In this document: piece by piece, positions 1 to 13,110 of the stretch
How positions within the stretch are numbered: position 1 is the stretch's first letter
Layout of the letters: each line of letters opens with the position of its first letter
Position numbers and translations under genes: made by a program
Source: Mactra quadrangularis
Lineage: Eukaryota; Mollusca; Bivalvia; Venerida; Mactridae
Direction: 5' to 3'
Assembly (NCBI GenBank): GCA_025267735.1
Contig: CM046303.1
Location: 69,641,034-69,705,033 of the forward strand
Length of the DNA stretch: 64,000 nt
Notes under the pieces: model-generated
What the model was told of the DNA's origin: nothing
What the model saw: the letters and a program-made list of their open reading frames with translations, nothing else
Database searches by the model: none

Positions 1-287
1 ATTGTCTAGATGACATGACACTCTAATGTTTCGTCGTAATAATGCCAGAATGTATGATGCCGTAGTTGGAATATATGCATGTTCAATCCAAAGTCGGCCA
101 CGATTTTACTCACGATTTGACTCTGAAACTAATACGTGTTTCCTTGGCTCATGTCACGGACCCTGGTAAAAACGTAACAGGCCGTACGGGTACGCAAGAG
201 TTCGTAAGGGTCATTGCGGAGCTTGATCGCATGGTGCCCATACGGTACCCTCACGACACTTTTTATGTTTTTGGGACTGTAGCTTTA
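1..287 (+). mobile_element. CpG-rich MITE, copy 1, cut by window edge
   Basis: This stretch matches, in reverse complement, the element at 20390-20754. Shared landmarks are GACTCTGAAACT, CACGGACCCTGG, GTACGGGTACGC, AGAGTTCGTA, AGCTTGATCGCA and the end GGGACTGTAGCTTTA (273-287). It is far richer in CpG, especially CGTACGG, than the AT-rich surroundings. The partner is about 365 bp, so the left end of this copy probably lies outside the window, or its first ~65 bp have diverged. An open frame of 79 codons (66-305) runs through it, but the partner does not keep that frame, so I do not call a gene. No transposase is visible; the class is inferred from the inverted ends of the partner. Confidence 0.75.
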
Positions 288-1394
288 CAACTCATCAAGA
301 TATAAAATATATAATAGTGTTATATCATTATCACTTTTATAATTATAGAGCTAGCAAGAAAAATGTCTTAATGTGAATAGATAGTTGCATCAATGTCAGC
401 AGCGCAGTAGGAATTGATAAAGTGTTAAACATAATCGGAAAATATATGTAAATCAGACATGCTTTTTGCAAGTATTTGGTTTTCTCATTCATATAGTTTA
501 CAGTGAATAAACTGGCAAAATGATACAAGTAATGGAATGTACGCTGTAACAGTGAAGGTAGCAATTTTATAGTTTATTATTCTGTGTTTGATACTCCTGT
601 AAATAGGTACACCAATAATAATGACAAATGTTTTTTTGTACATTCACTAAAATGGTTTTTCCATTAGAAAATAAATAAAACACATTTATCCCATCTGAGC
701 TGGCATAATTTTCAAATATATATATATTTCCTGGCGACCATCGAGCAATAACTGATTACGCATAGACATAATCAATATAAAAAACGGTGTGTACAACGAA
801 ACTACGTTTTACAAAATTCACATTACGTGTTGAATCCAGGAAGTAAGTTTGTAATGTCAATGTTTTATATAACATTCGGTATGTCTAGATTGTTTGTTAT
901 GTTGCCTAATTGCCAAAAGAAATTGTAAATATGAAACACGTGCATATTATTACTTGCTTCAATTTGTCACGATGAAATATTGGCATGGAACATCGACGGT
1001 CGTGTAGTACAATACTATTCAGACCAGAACATACATTGCATTTATAGAATCATTCATAGTTCATGGTTATTCAAAGCTGTGAGCATTTGTCATACAGTAT
1101 ATGAGCGTTGGTCATAACAGTTTGTTTGTGACTCGATGATCGGAGAAGTTAATGTCAACAGTCGACTGAAAAGTGATACGAATAGTAGACTTCAAAATAT
1201 TGTTTTAAATTTGAACTTTAATTACAACAACATATTAATGACATATTATAAAACGGCCTTCAGAAGTGCTTAGACCTTGAAGTCTTGTTTTATAGGGTTA
1301 ACCAGTTTATATTTATCCATTAAAACGAACAAAGAGTCATACGAGCCAATTCTGAAATCAACATTAGATTAAACTGTTCGACAAAAATTAACTG
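288..1394. other. AT-rich DNA, no gene seen
   Basis: No frame with coding character and no repeat I can pair elsewhere in the window. A short AT dinucleotide run lies near 715-728. Confidence 0.6.
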
Positions 1395-1710
1395 TAAAGG
1401 TACTCATTTATAGATTTCAACTTAAAAATCAACTTTTCTAAAACTATCAAAGTTGTATGATATATTTTTGGAAGTAGTGATAATGATAATTTCAGTGCAA
1501 ATTGACATACAACTACACATAATGTTGTTTTATGTAGCACGGTTTAGACACTTTTAGTGCATTTATGTGACTTTTATTGTATATTTCTTGCAACATATAG
1601 GTCAGTTTGTCTTAAAATAATATAAATACTTTTTGACGCAATTACAGACACCGAATGGTATTTTGAAATTATAGAAAAAAATAAACCAAATCTGTGAACG
1701 AGTACCTTTA
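1395..1710 (+). mobile_element. MITE with AAGGTACTC inverted ends, copy 1
   Basis: A 316-bp block bounded by TAAAGGTACTC (1395-1405) and its exact reverse complement GAGTACCTTTA (1700-1710). The terminal match continues inward with a few mismatches (ATTTATAGATTT against GTTCACAGATTT). The outermost TA on each side may be the target duplication. The interior is alignable along its length with 60240-60586 in the same orientation, including TCAACTTTTCTAAA, ACATACAACTACA, TTTTAGTGCATTT, ACTGAATGGTATTTTGAAAT-type words and CCAAATCTGTGAAC. No coding capacity. A two-copy family with shared ends is good evidence for a non-autonomous DNA element; the superfamily is unknown. Confidence 0.8.
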
Positions 1711-4700
1711 ATTATAGTAAAGATTCGCAAGGTATGCATGGTACTAATATATTTTTAATCTAAATATCACTTGTTCTAGAACTTGTCAGGGCACTGTATA
1801 CGTTTTATAAACATTAGTACATTAGTGCTTTATTTTAAATGCTTTAATGATATATTTACAAACTAAATGTTTCTAAATTGTAAGGATTTAAAAAGCTAGG
1901 TACATATGTACATGCAAGGTCAGGTATTTTTTTTTCAAAATATTAAGTTATTATTGAATACATAATATATTTACAAATAAAATGGAAATCACCATCGATG
2001 TCATTTACAAAGTTGATTCATTAATTATATCAAGTAATAATGTCCTCAGAAAACACCATACAGTATTAACAATTTATTGAAGCATGAAGTAATAGCTATC
2101 ATATATATTAGATTAACTTATTTCCGTTGTTCATGCTTTAATAAGTTCATGATTGCTTCCAAATGTCTGACTTGATAAATGTTGATAACGAGAAAAATTT
2201 ATGATGAAAACATTATATATACTCGTGCCAATGTTTGTTTTTCTTACTTTCTTGATTTTGGTAGGAATTCATTCCATTTAATCTGGGATATTTGCCATCT
2301 TTTAATGTAATAATCTAATGAACCAATACAATATAATAAAACGCGTAAATTTTCGTATTATATCGTAAGCGAGTTCATAATGAACGTCATTGGTCATTTC
2401 GAAGAAGCAATGGTCTAGTGGTTAAAAGTGTGAAAGGAAATTGTGAGGTCCCCAGAAGGGACACTCCTTATTTCCTAGAGCTTAAAATTTACACGGGTTG
2501 CTTCATTCCAAACAGGTTAAAATAGAAACTATGCGGATAATGTTTGTAAACACTGTTACAATATGCAAAAGAAGACATTATTCAAGTGAAACATATTTAC
2601 AAGTTTACATGTTTACAAGCATTATTTACAAGTAATATGTATACGTATTAATTATGCAATGTAAAAACTAGTAATCTATGTAGTTATATACGTATATATT
2701 TTTTGTAATTATTATATTTTATCAATTTATTTACGAACACCTTATGTGATCATTTAATGCAAATATACGGGGTTAAAACTTTACTGTCTTGATTATATAA
2801 GATAAATGTGCGAAAACTGATGTTTTTATTCTAAAAGATAGACATAAATAACAATAATTAATACCCGGGACTTATTTATATATAAGACCTAATCATAACT
2901 TTAGTACATGTAATAGAAAACCGAAAGCAAGATTTATGTGTATGTAAGATGATTAACATTCTATGCATAATTAGAAGATTATATTTATATATTTATAAGT
3001 TTATTTTAATTTATAGAGCTTTGCCTCACAGCTATGATATATACTTGAAGAGAACTTTTTGTACAGAAAATGACCGTAAGAAGATAACTAATACCGATTT
3101 AATTAGAAGCATTACTACAACTGAATAAATATCAAATTATACTCTTAAAGAATTATCTACGGTAAGTTCATGGGAAAATTCTTAACAAATCATCCTCAAG
3201 TTATGCCGTCTACTGCATCTGAATATTTCAGTAGTAGCATTGTCAATAAAGATGGAAAGTTAAAAACTTTAAAGAAACGCAAGGAGACAATTATTCCCGA
3301 TAAATATAATTTCTCTGATTAATAACATGCGTTATCTAAATGGCGTAATAACTGGCCTGTAGAAGAAACTGAATAACCATATTCGAACATTTACTTTATT
3401 TAAACAAATTCACCTCTAGAGAGTTTATATCATTTTTCTAGTGAACTTGTTTCACCCCCTAAAATGATTGATGATTGAGTTATGTATAATAATGGTATTT
3501 TACAAGAAAACCTCTCGATAAAACATCTACTAACTAGGTTCATCAAACAAATAATGACAAAATAATTCAATCAGATTGGCTGTTTCTGCGTGGTTAGTCG
3601 ATAAATTGAAATTTACCATATTTTATTGTCAAACTGCATTGGAAAATAGCAGCCATGATGTAAAAATATTTGGTTGAGGAAAAAGTTCCAACAAATAAGT
3701 GGTTTGTAGTGTTAGCATTTGCTCTGATAGCATTAAACAATTTCAAAAGGTATCAAATAAGAATCTTGTACTTAAAATTACATAATTTACATACATCTAC
3801 AACTGTTTTAATTGCAACGGACAGATTATATTACAAATTGTTCTAGACTTATCCACTTGGCCAATATTAACTGGAACATGCACACACTCATGATTACATA
3901 AGTATGTTGAGTCTACATGTGCAGCGCAACTACATGCCTTTGTCCACAGTGATATATGCTTTATAAACTACTTGTATTAATTTAGCATTAAATAGTATAT
4001 GTACTTATGCTCCTTTAAGTGGTCAATTATCACGACAAAAATAAATCATATATTTACTTTCTACTTCAGAAATATTTGCTCTTATAAGGTCTACGTCAGT
4101 CGACCATCAAGTTATCATAATTGTAGACCACTTCCATTACCATCATCGTCAATACTTGTGCGGTATGGATTTGTACTTATACAAGTGGAACCATGTAAGG
4201 TTTTTCATTGTCAGCGATACTTTCTCATACATCAATATAACCTTGCGTAATAGATACCTTGCTCTGTGAAAAATCTAGATTTTTTAAAACTAATTCACAT
4301 TTACATATGAAAAATGGATCAAAGAACATCTAGTTTTGTTTGTTCATTTCACAATAATCTTTCATCCAGTACTTTATGTTACCAGCCTGTAAACATGTCT
4401 ATATTTGCAATATCGTTGCATGAAAACGTCGCCCGTCTACAAATATGTTTAATATTAGTAATAGACAGAATTTATGATGTCTGCCGTATTCCCTAACTGG
4501 TTATTACAAGTTGTTTATTAGAGTTTTTGTCAGGTTATACGAAGAGTTGTGCGCCTTTAGAAACATAACTACATATATTTAATATCAAGAGTGTTGCTGT
4601 GTAACAAGAAACTAATAGAAAATACATTTCTCTTGACCTCAACAATTGTTAGTGTAAAATAGTCAATACGTGCGTCTGGCGTTTAACCAATACAGTGCAA

Positions 4701-4758
4701 AGTTGTCTAGAAAGTCGACCACTTCAATTTCTGTATGTTGTTTAATGGATATTACGGC
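1711..4758. other. AT-rich DNA, no gene seen; weak tRNA-like patch
   Basis: Frames at 3999-4250 and 4314-4496 have no recognisable domain and a composition like the surrounding noncoding DNA. At about 2405-2480 the words TGGTCTAGTGGTTAAAAG and GAGGTCCCC resemble the A-box half of a tRNA-derived SINE, but there is no good B box, so it is at best a very old remnant. Confidence 0.5.
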
Positions 4759-5081
4759 ATAACTAAATTGCAAAAGTGTTTTCATTGTACTGGTATTAAT
4801 ACATTGCCTTTAGGTGGTTTATTGGTTCCCTGTTTAATTTATCGAAGCTGGCATATTTTATTTGATAACTAAATTGCAAAAGTGTTTTCATTGTACTGGT
4901 ATTAATACATTGCCTTTGGGTGGTTTATTGGTTCCCTGTTTAATTTATCGAAGCTGGCATATTTTATTTGATAACTAAATTGCAAAAGTTTTTTCATTGT
5001 ACTGAGGTTAATACATTGCCTTTAGGTGGTTTATTGGTTCCCTGATTAATTTATCGAAGCTGGCATATTTTATTTGATAAC
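4759..5081. repeat. Tandem triplication of a 106-bp unit
   Basis: Three head-to-tail copies start at 4759, 4865 and 4971, each beginning ATAACTAAATTGCAAAAG and ending GCTGGCATATTTTATTTG, followed by five bases of a fourth. Copies 1 and 2 are almost identical; copy 3 differs mainly at GAGGTTAATAC where the others have GGTATTAATAC. The unit has no open frame and is not seen elsewhere in the window. A recent local duplication is likely. Confidence 0.95.
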
Positions 5082-8000
5082 GTGCAGTAGCCAGCTCCCT
5101 TTCATAAGCAACACATTTGGTTATAATTGTTTGAGAAATCCATAAATTAGGTCAAATTAAAGAGCGTGACGTGTTATCGCTTCAATTCACAGTTTCAATT
5201 GTCAAAAAAGAATGTTTTATTTTAGTTAAACTAACTGAACAATTTCATCATGCTTTGTTTTGTTACCAAATGATCATTCGTTACATATAAATAGACCTCA
5301 ATAACAGAGTTGTGTTTCCAATTTTACAACCATTTTAATTTTTCCGAAAACGAATAAAATATTCATATATATCTTGGCCAAATTACACCATAAGTTTGAC
5401 AGAATAATTACATTTAATTTCACGGAGGCGTTTAAATGTATTATACATGATCATAAAATGTGCGTAAATTGTCTCATGCGTTATCAGTTATTTACAGATT
5501 TGTTTTTTCCACAGTCTCTTGGGGGTGTTGTTTATAATGTGATTTAAAATTCCTTCAGTGTGAGCTTGTTAATTGTTTTAAATATAACATTAGCTCTCCA
5601 GGACTCTTACCTCGAAAGTTTAACGTAGCTTACTAAACAAAGTTGTTACAATACATGACTAATGTATTGTTGCATCGTAGTAGATAGCGTAAAACCTCCC
5701 TTCTGGAATGATGTTACCAAATGTGCATTTAAATATCATTCTACTGGTGGGTACCGGGATCATGAAATTTTTAAAATACTTTATTGAAACAATTACTTTT
5801 CACTTTGTGTGACAAGAGGAGCGATATGCTTTTTTATTTAAAAATTGTTTTGGAGTTCTTAGTCTCTCAATAGACAAATTATAAAGCCAACTAAAAGCCG
5901 TGGTATTATTACAAAAATAGTTATTAGTACCGTATTAGAGCAATACTATAAAAATGAAACTAAACACACATCGTTAGTATCTTCTACTGGTTTTGATAAA
6001 TTAAGCCTGACCAAAATTTTAAAAGTTGTCAAACCAAATACGCATAACTCAAACTCAAACAATTTATTTATGCTATTTGGCCACCGGCCCTTGCACATAT
6101 ATACAAATACAATGCAATACAAATTAAAACACATAAAAATGAGTGCATAGTAAATATTATAACATTCTCTTGAACTTCAAGCAGTTTAAGTTTTAGTACA
6201 AACAAATATTTTCTACATTTTTAGAATGTTTGATCTTTCTTTGATTGGAGTTGTTTAAGTGTAATTGATCATCTAAGTCAGTAGGAAATCAATGATATAG
6301 CATTTATAAGTGATACGTTCTATGTAATGCAATTTAAGTCAATCAGTAAAATTTCATCTGGTTGCTTTTTTAAATGATTTAGATTGTTAAGAGACCAATA
6401 AAATGGTCTAGTCTACTAATACACTGTTTGTTTTCTAAATATAAGTTCTAGTACTCAAAGCATGAACATATCCATTTTGTTAGTGATAGTATAAGTTTAA
6501 GTAATTCAACATTGGAGTAATACATGTAGTAATTAACTATCAAATACATTCTCTCCGAATATCATTTACAAAGCTTGAATCATTGCTTTGAAGTTTATTA
6601 AAAATGTATAATATACTCAGTGTAACTGCACTTAGTCAATATTTAATTCTTAGTGAACTAATTCGTTATCATTTCTGTAACTTTTAATAAATAGCACAAG
6701 TCATTTTATGTAGTTTACTAGTATAATATTGATTTTTGCTTGTCAAAACATCATTCAATGCCACCAGAAATAAATTTAATAAATACAGATTGTCATAATG
6801 ATGATTTCTAAAACCATCAAGGCTAATGTCCACACAAATGGCAAACTTTATTTTCACAACAAGAACAATGATATCAGCAGACGAGCACTTCAACAATCAA
6901 TGACCAAAACATTATTCTATCAACAAGTGTTATTTATATTACAAAATATGACAGACGACGTTAAGAATATTAGTTTTCTCTTCAGATATGCCAGAATATT
7001 ACAATCCTGTCTAACAGACACACACGCAACATTTCATATTTGAGAGATATTTCATCTACCGTCTCATACATATGGAACGAACTTGGAACATGATATTACG
7101 TGCTTACTGAATTAGAACTGAACCAACAGTTCTAGTTTTATGGTAAGGATTTCATTACCTTTTGTGTCATGTTTATTTAAATTTGGCAATGAAACGGAAT
7201 TGTTGTGATTAGTTCTGTCGACTTTATAGACTAAAACGTGTTCAGATAATTGTTTCAACACGTTTTACCATTCGTGGATTGTAATGGGGAGTGTTTGATG
7301 ACTCCCTTGCACAAAAATGTTAGTTGAATTATCATCATCATATTTGTTGCGTATTTGAATTCCGTGGCATATTTGCATTTATCTAAAAATAGAAATATAT
7401 TCTTTGGGGATTATCTAAAACCGTAGAAAGTTATTTTAGCTTGATAGTGTAACAAGTTTTCACGTTTCAGATCTATCACTCTAGAGTCCACTACCTAGTC
7501 CCCCAGTACTAAGGAGCAAAGATACAATGTTTTGCACACGGAAAAAGTAAAGTAGGCAAGGAATGTGACTCGAACCAATACAGTTTTGTCCATCTATTAA
7601 TAATAAACCCAACGTCGCAACCCTTCTGTTTTGCAAAATCACTATATATCGATTGTAACAGCTTAACGCAATAAGTGCAAAGTGTTTGTCTTGTTAGATC
7701 ACCTAAACTTGTTCAGGATGCGCTTTCAGGGTTTTTATCCGACTACTTTTGTTTGTGAACACTCTAGTGGTCATATTTTTGTGACAACTATCATCAAATT
7801 GGTTAAGATGCTTGTCTCTGTTTTAAATGCGTTTGAACATAGAAAAATCTAGGTCACATGTGATAAATATTGTTAACACTTTAGTGGCCGTTTGTTTTAT
7901 CCAAATATCCAAATCGGTCTGAAATGTTTATTTTTCTCTGCTTTATGTATATGTCAGTGGTACTTAAGTGAGCGATAAATGGGCATCACGGCGCTCTTGT

Positions 8001-9138
8001 TGCTTTTTAAATTGTTATTGTCTTTGTATAAATTTGCATACAACAAGTGGTGAAATATACATACTAGGGAATATTTGCGTGTTAGACGTGTTTAGTAAGA
8101 TTGAATGTTTCTGAATCTCTGACATAAAGTGTGTTGACTGAGTAACGTTTATTTGTAACACGCGATAACCTCTTTATCTGAACGACATCCAACTAAATAC
8201 CAATATACAATACCCTTTAAAATTCAGAAGACATTTGTTTCGAAATATATTACGTTAAAACAAACTTATTGTGAAAATAAAAACGTATTTAAAATGTCTA
8301 ATTAGAAGATCTGTATAAGATTATCACACACTATTAATATAGCAAATATTACGACACACACTTCTGATGATAATCAACTATTTAAGAAGACAATGATTGT
8401 TAATTACTGAAAGGTCAAAGGTTAAAAATTGATATATTTTTCTTTAGATTTTGGTTTCAAGATATGTATTATTTTTCGATCTTATGTGTCTCATTTGTTT
8501 GACTTTAAAGATGAATCTAAGTATCCAACTATAGGAATTTGAACAATCACATTTTGATAGACATGTAATTATGAATATATCCTCGAAGATCCAAACTTTT
8601 GTGAGACCTGCTGCAAACAGAAGATGAAACCTGATATAGAATATCGAAAATACTAATACATATTTGTTATCCGTAAATTGGCACTGTCATAATTTGAGGA
8701 TTAACAAAGGTACTTATAAAACTACAACAAAATAACATGTTTATATCAGATATCAATTCAAGCCTAACTTTGATGTCTGTGTTCTAGAATAGACGGAGAA
8801 CAGAACAAAAGACCTCATCAAATACATCTGAAATAGATATGCCGTAATTACAACGTGGATGTACTATCAATCTGGTTGCCCTTTTTTGTTTGCATTGTAA
8901 AGGATGGCACTTGCTTTTTGTATGTCAATAATTGTCACTACACACAAAAACAGATATTTTTACAATATTGACATTGCTGACTACAAGCGTTTAAACCTGC
9001 AATCTGATATTCTGGCAATAGTGATGATCAAATATTTGATGGCTATCTATTTACATAATGCATTAATGATCAGAAATGGATCACAAAGCTAATAGAACCT
9101 CTTAGTGAAATATTATACAGAATCATTTTGTGTTTCCT
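5082..9138. other. AT-rich DNA, no gene seen
   Basis: Open frames here (5946-6134, 6684-6896, 6798-7043, 8904-9092) are 60-81 codons, have no recognisable domain, and one pair overlaps on opposite strands. I see no paired repeat or RNA gene. Confidence 0.5.
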
Positions 9139-9151
9139 ATCTTAACAGTTG

Positions 9152-9375
9152 AAGTCGCGGCCGTGGCGTAGTGGTTAGCATGTCTGACTTAGAATCCGGA
9201 GATCGCGGGTTCGAATTCCGGTCGCGGCAGGTCATACCCTATACATGAGTTGTCGGCCTCGTAGTAGGGTAAGTTAGTACTGGTGATAGAAAAATTGTCC
9301 AGGACACCTATAGTAGGAAGAGCTGGCCGTCGTGTATATGACCTATATATGTGTTGAATGCGACGTTAAAAAAAC
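9152..9375 (+). mobile_element. tRNA-derived SINE, family A, copy 1
   Basis: A full-length SINE flanked by a perfect 13-bp target duplication, ATCTTAACAGTTG at 9139-9151 and 9376-9388. The tRNA-like head carries an A box (TGGCGTAGTGG, 9164-9174) and a near-consensus B box (GGTTCGAATTCC, 9208-9219), the internal RNA polymerase III promoter. The tRNA-unrelated body starts near 9230. The 3' end can form a hairpin, CGTCG (9328-9332) with CGACG (9361-9365), around a loop containing TATATGACCTATATATGTGTTG-like sequence, then GTTAAAAAAAAC. The intact duplication suggests recent insertion. The second copy of the family is at 56227-56447 on the other strand. Confidence 0.93.
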
Positions 9376-9388
9376 ATCTTAACAGTTG

Positions 9389-11194
9389 CTGTAATAGAAT
9401 TCATACATTTGCCAGTTTTAAAGGTCATTTGACCAATGAGGATAATCTAAGTCTACCAAAACAAAAAAAATAATAAGTAATCTGAATTAAAAAAAAAATC
9501 GGAATTATTAAACAAAGTTTGCAAATACATTAATGAAAATATAGTAAACATGTACATGAATGATCTTTTATTAATAAAGTAAAATTATTTGCGCTATAAA
9601 TGATGTTCTACTAATGCAGTATTATTCTAATAAACGTTGGTGTGCACTGAGAATCATTCTCAAGACAACCAATGTTACATTGAAATACGAACTTTTAACC
9701 CCTGCCGTTTATCAATAACTGAGTTTGGAAATTTGTAATAGAACATATTCAATAAATTTCAGACAACGTCTAAACAATGTTTTATTGAATTGTAAATAAA
9801 ATGCATCATTTGTTACTATATTATCAATTGGTTCAATATTTGTTTTGTTATTTTGCGTTGTGAGTTCCGGACACAGCCCGGTAGGCCAGCACGGAAATAT
9901 AAACTCTAGTTACAATACATCAAAACTAAAAGAAGAGACACGTTGTCTGATAAACGCTAGCTACCACAGTGGGTTTGACACTATATTTTATTGGACCGAC
10001 TATTATTAAGGTACAAATCGATAAAATTGAATCCAAATTATGTGATGCTGACAATACTTGATTAACTAAACAGGTGATCATCAAACCTTCCAAGTTTGAT
10101 AGCTGTGTGTTATCGCAAGGTACATTAGTATTGAATACTTTAATAATTGGAAACTTTAGCTTGACAAATTGAACACAATGTTTGAACCTCATAACAGAAA
10201 TAACGTGTCATTACAGCCTGTTCATGTTACACTTTTGTGAACGCGTTAAGCCTTCTAATACTTTATTATCGTTTTATTTTGTCTCTCATATTGAGTACAT
10301 ATTAGTTTAATAATATCCCATGACTTGTTGATACAACATTATTGAAGTGTAGATTCAGTAGGTTGATATCACTGCCCAACATTTAAATTACATGTTTTAT
10401 TGAATAAAGTAATACATTTCAATGATAAAAGTAACGTACTGTTGCAATGTAACGTCTGTTGTAGTTAGAAGACCAACTCTAGCATTAACGCATCCATTTT
10501 AATTGACAGACGGATTGGCATACTCGTAGATAATAGACTATAACCGGATTTCAAATATTTGGGTTTTCACCAGAAACACTAACATCCTTTAACTGTCACA
10601 ATGACAATATGTGTTCAAAGAATAATAGGATTTTGCCCTTATTTCATGTTTTTCGGCAATAACGTGTAACACACTTTGTTTGAACCGCCTGAGCACAGAG
10701 GCAAAAATCCATAAACCCTCTAATTGGGTCTGTTATAGAAATACTGCAAGTTTATAAGAAAGAAGTATAACATTTAAGCGTTTATGTAACAATCCGTGAT
10801 ACTACAGTCATCTGTCAATGCAAGACATATGTCACTGATTAACATGTTACAAGTTGTAGAGATGTTTTATGACCAAAGATAAATACCAACATTTGCAGCC
10901 TTCAGCTTTTATGTTTTTGCAACTTGCACATACACCGAGACTATTAAGTATGTATGCACTATGTTACATGTTACCATGTTGATACATTTAGTCTTCTGTT
11001 GTATCGTTTATTGTGGCTTACATTTTGTATCGTATTTAAGAGTTCAGAAAGATCAAATACAAGATTTTATAATAATTGATAAACAATTGCAATAATTGAT
11101 ATCCAATCATTAGTGTTTTATGGAGTTTATAGTTTGATTATTAAATTTTGCCGCGTTGAATATATCTAGAAAACGGATATACGATTATGGCTAA
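9389..11194. other. AT-rich DNA, no gene seen
   Basis: The 88-codon frame at 9926-10192 (minus) has no recognisable domain. There are poly-A patches around 9463-9500, with no LINE or SINE body attached that I can recognise. Confidence 0.5.
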
Positions 11195-11500
11195 GTGGAT
11201 ATTGTATATAATTGTCAATAGCGCATAAGTCTAATGATCGAGGGGTCATAGGTTCGATTCCCGAGCGGGGCATACTTTCGTGGAGCTTAGTCATGAAAAT
11301 ATTTCTACGGCCATTCTCCCTCTTACCACTGATTCTGAATCATTTAGGGCAGTAGTCAGTCACTGAAGGAAGTATGCGCATAGAAGTTGGATAACAGCTG
11401 AATCAAGAGATTTAGCCTTTCAGGAACAGTGAGTAGGTGGACTGACCGCCGTGATATAACCTATACAATGTGTTGCTACGGCGTCAAACCCAACAAAAAG
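11195..11500 (+). mobile_element. tRNA-derived SINE, family B, old copy
   Basis: Same family as 20825-21139 and 62288-62598. The B box GGTTCGATTCC (11251-11261) is intact, but the A-box part of the head (about 11195-11230) has decayed to an AT-rich string. Body landmarks are GCATACTTTCGTGGAGCTTAG, TTTCTACGGCCATTCTCCC, AAGTATGCGCATAG and AGAGATTTAGCCTTTC. The 3' hairpin is perfect: CGCCGT (11447-11452) with ACGGCG (11478-11483), followed by TCAAACCCAACAAAAAG. I see no clear target duplication, consistent with age. Confidence 0.85.
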
Positions 11501-11578
11501 ATAATGTTGCTGTTCTTCTGTTACTGTTATGTTTCAAATTACTTTCATTAAAAATAGATAAAAAGGACTACCCAGATG

Positions 11579-12418
11579 TACGGAGCCCCTAAAAGGACAT
11601 TTTGAAATACTTTTTTTATTTTCACAACTATTTCATTTCGTTTTTTTTGAAATAATATTATTTCGTTTTTTCGAAATAATTATTTCGTTTTTTCGAAATA
11701 ATTATTTCGTTTTTTCGAAATATTATTTCGTTTAAACGTAATATTATTTCGTTTTAACGAAATATTATTTCGTTTAATCAAAATAAATATTTCGAAAAAA
11801 CGAAATAATTATTTCGTTTTTTCGAAATAATATTACTACGTTTTTTCGAAATAAGTATTTCGTTTTTTCGAAATATTATTTCGATTTAACGAAATAATTA
11901 TTTCGATTTAACGAAATAATATTACGTTTAAACGAAATAATTTTTCGTATAAACGAAATAATATTTCGTATAAACGAAATAATATTTCGAAAAAACGAAA
12001 TAATAATTTCGAAAAAACGAAATAATTATTTCGAAAAAACGAAATAATATTATTTCGAAAAAACGAAATATTATTTCGAAGAAACGAAATAACTATTTCG
12101 ATTAAACGAAATAATATTTCGTTAAAACGAAATAATATTACGTTTAAACGAAATAATATTTCGAAAAAACGAAATAATTATTTCGAAAAAACGAAATAAT
12201 TATTTCGAAAAAACGAAATATTTTTTCGAAAAAACGAAATAATTTTTTCGATTAAACGAAATAATATTTCGTTAAAACGAAATAATATTACGTTTAAACG
12301 AAATAATATTTCGAAAAAACGAAATAATATTTCGTTAAAACGAAATAATATTACGTTTAATCGAAATAGTTGTGAAAATAAAAAAAGTATTTCAAAATGT
12401 CCTTTTAGGGGCTCCGTA
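11579..12418. mobile_element. Foldback element with 58-bp perfect inverted ends
   Basis: The left end 11577-11634 (TGTACGGAGCCCCTAAAAGG onward) and right end 12363-12420 are exact reverse complements over 58 bp. CAGATG lies immediately outside on both sides (11573-11578 and 12419-12424), a probable 6-bp target duplication that overlaps the ambiguous outermost bases. The interior (11635-12362) is almost entirely a degenerate array of a 15-20 bp word built from ATTTCG, TTTTTT or TTTAAA, CGAAAT and AAT. It is mostly CGTTTTTTCG type on the left half and CGAAAAAACG type on the right, so each half can pair with the other. There is no open frame. Long inverted repeats made of short tandem words resemble foldback (FB-type) transposons; assignment to a named superfamily is not possible by eye. 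Confidence 0.9.
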
Positions 12419-12424
12419 CAGATG

Positions 12425-13099
12425 TGAATTCAAATCTGCATCAATTGAAAAATGGAGACTTTTTATTTCTTTTAAAATATATTGAAGTATACTCTTACTG
12501 AAAAAAATAGTCTTATTACATTTCATCCAAAACTTGCTCTTTTAAATGCGATTTTATAAATTTAATTTATTTTCAAAACGACAACAGTCGTGATTGGAAA
12601 TGACTGCAATAAAAAATCTTCGCCGAGTTGGAAAACAAACTTGCGAAACAGCAATTGTCCAAAGGGGGATTAGGAAATTTTATCAATCGATGTTGAAATG
12701 CATGTGTTTGATGTATGTTTGCTTCAATCTGTTCACGTCGTATTTTCATAAATTATAAAATTGTAGAAAACTGGATTTGTAGAATTCTTTTACTGTATGT
12801 GTTTTGTGTATAAAACACATTATCAGACGTGCAAACTATTTGCATATAATGACAGTATACATTTAAATTGATCAAATATCCTATGTTTTATAATATTTTT
12901 TTATTATTTTTACCCATGAAAAGAAGAAATTCAGAATCATCTGAGCAAACTCCAAAATATAAACAATTAACATTCAATTATTTAGTATAACTCAAACCGT
13001 GCTTATGAATGAGCTTCAAAATCAATAACATTTCTTGTGGTATGCATGATTAAACTGCCCGTAGTATGTTTTTTCAAGATCTTAATTGTAGCATTGTTT
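12425..13099. other. AT-rich DNA, no gene seen
   Basis: No coding frame and no repeat I can pair elsewhere. Confidence 0.5.
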
Positions 13100-13110
13100 A
13101 CATAAACAAC

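Noticed and set aside
7460..7620. Decayed SINE (GACTCGAACC, CACTACCTAGTCC)
   Set aside because: Box-like words are isolated, with wrong spacing and no body match to any family here.
11635..12362. CRISPR-like or ordinary AT satellite
   Set aside because: No constant repeat/unique spacer structure; the array sits inside 58-bp inverted ends and is better explained as a foldback element.
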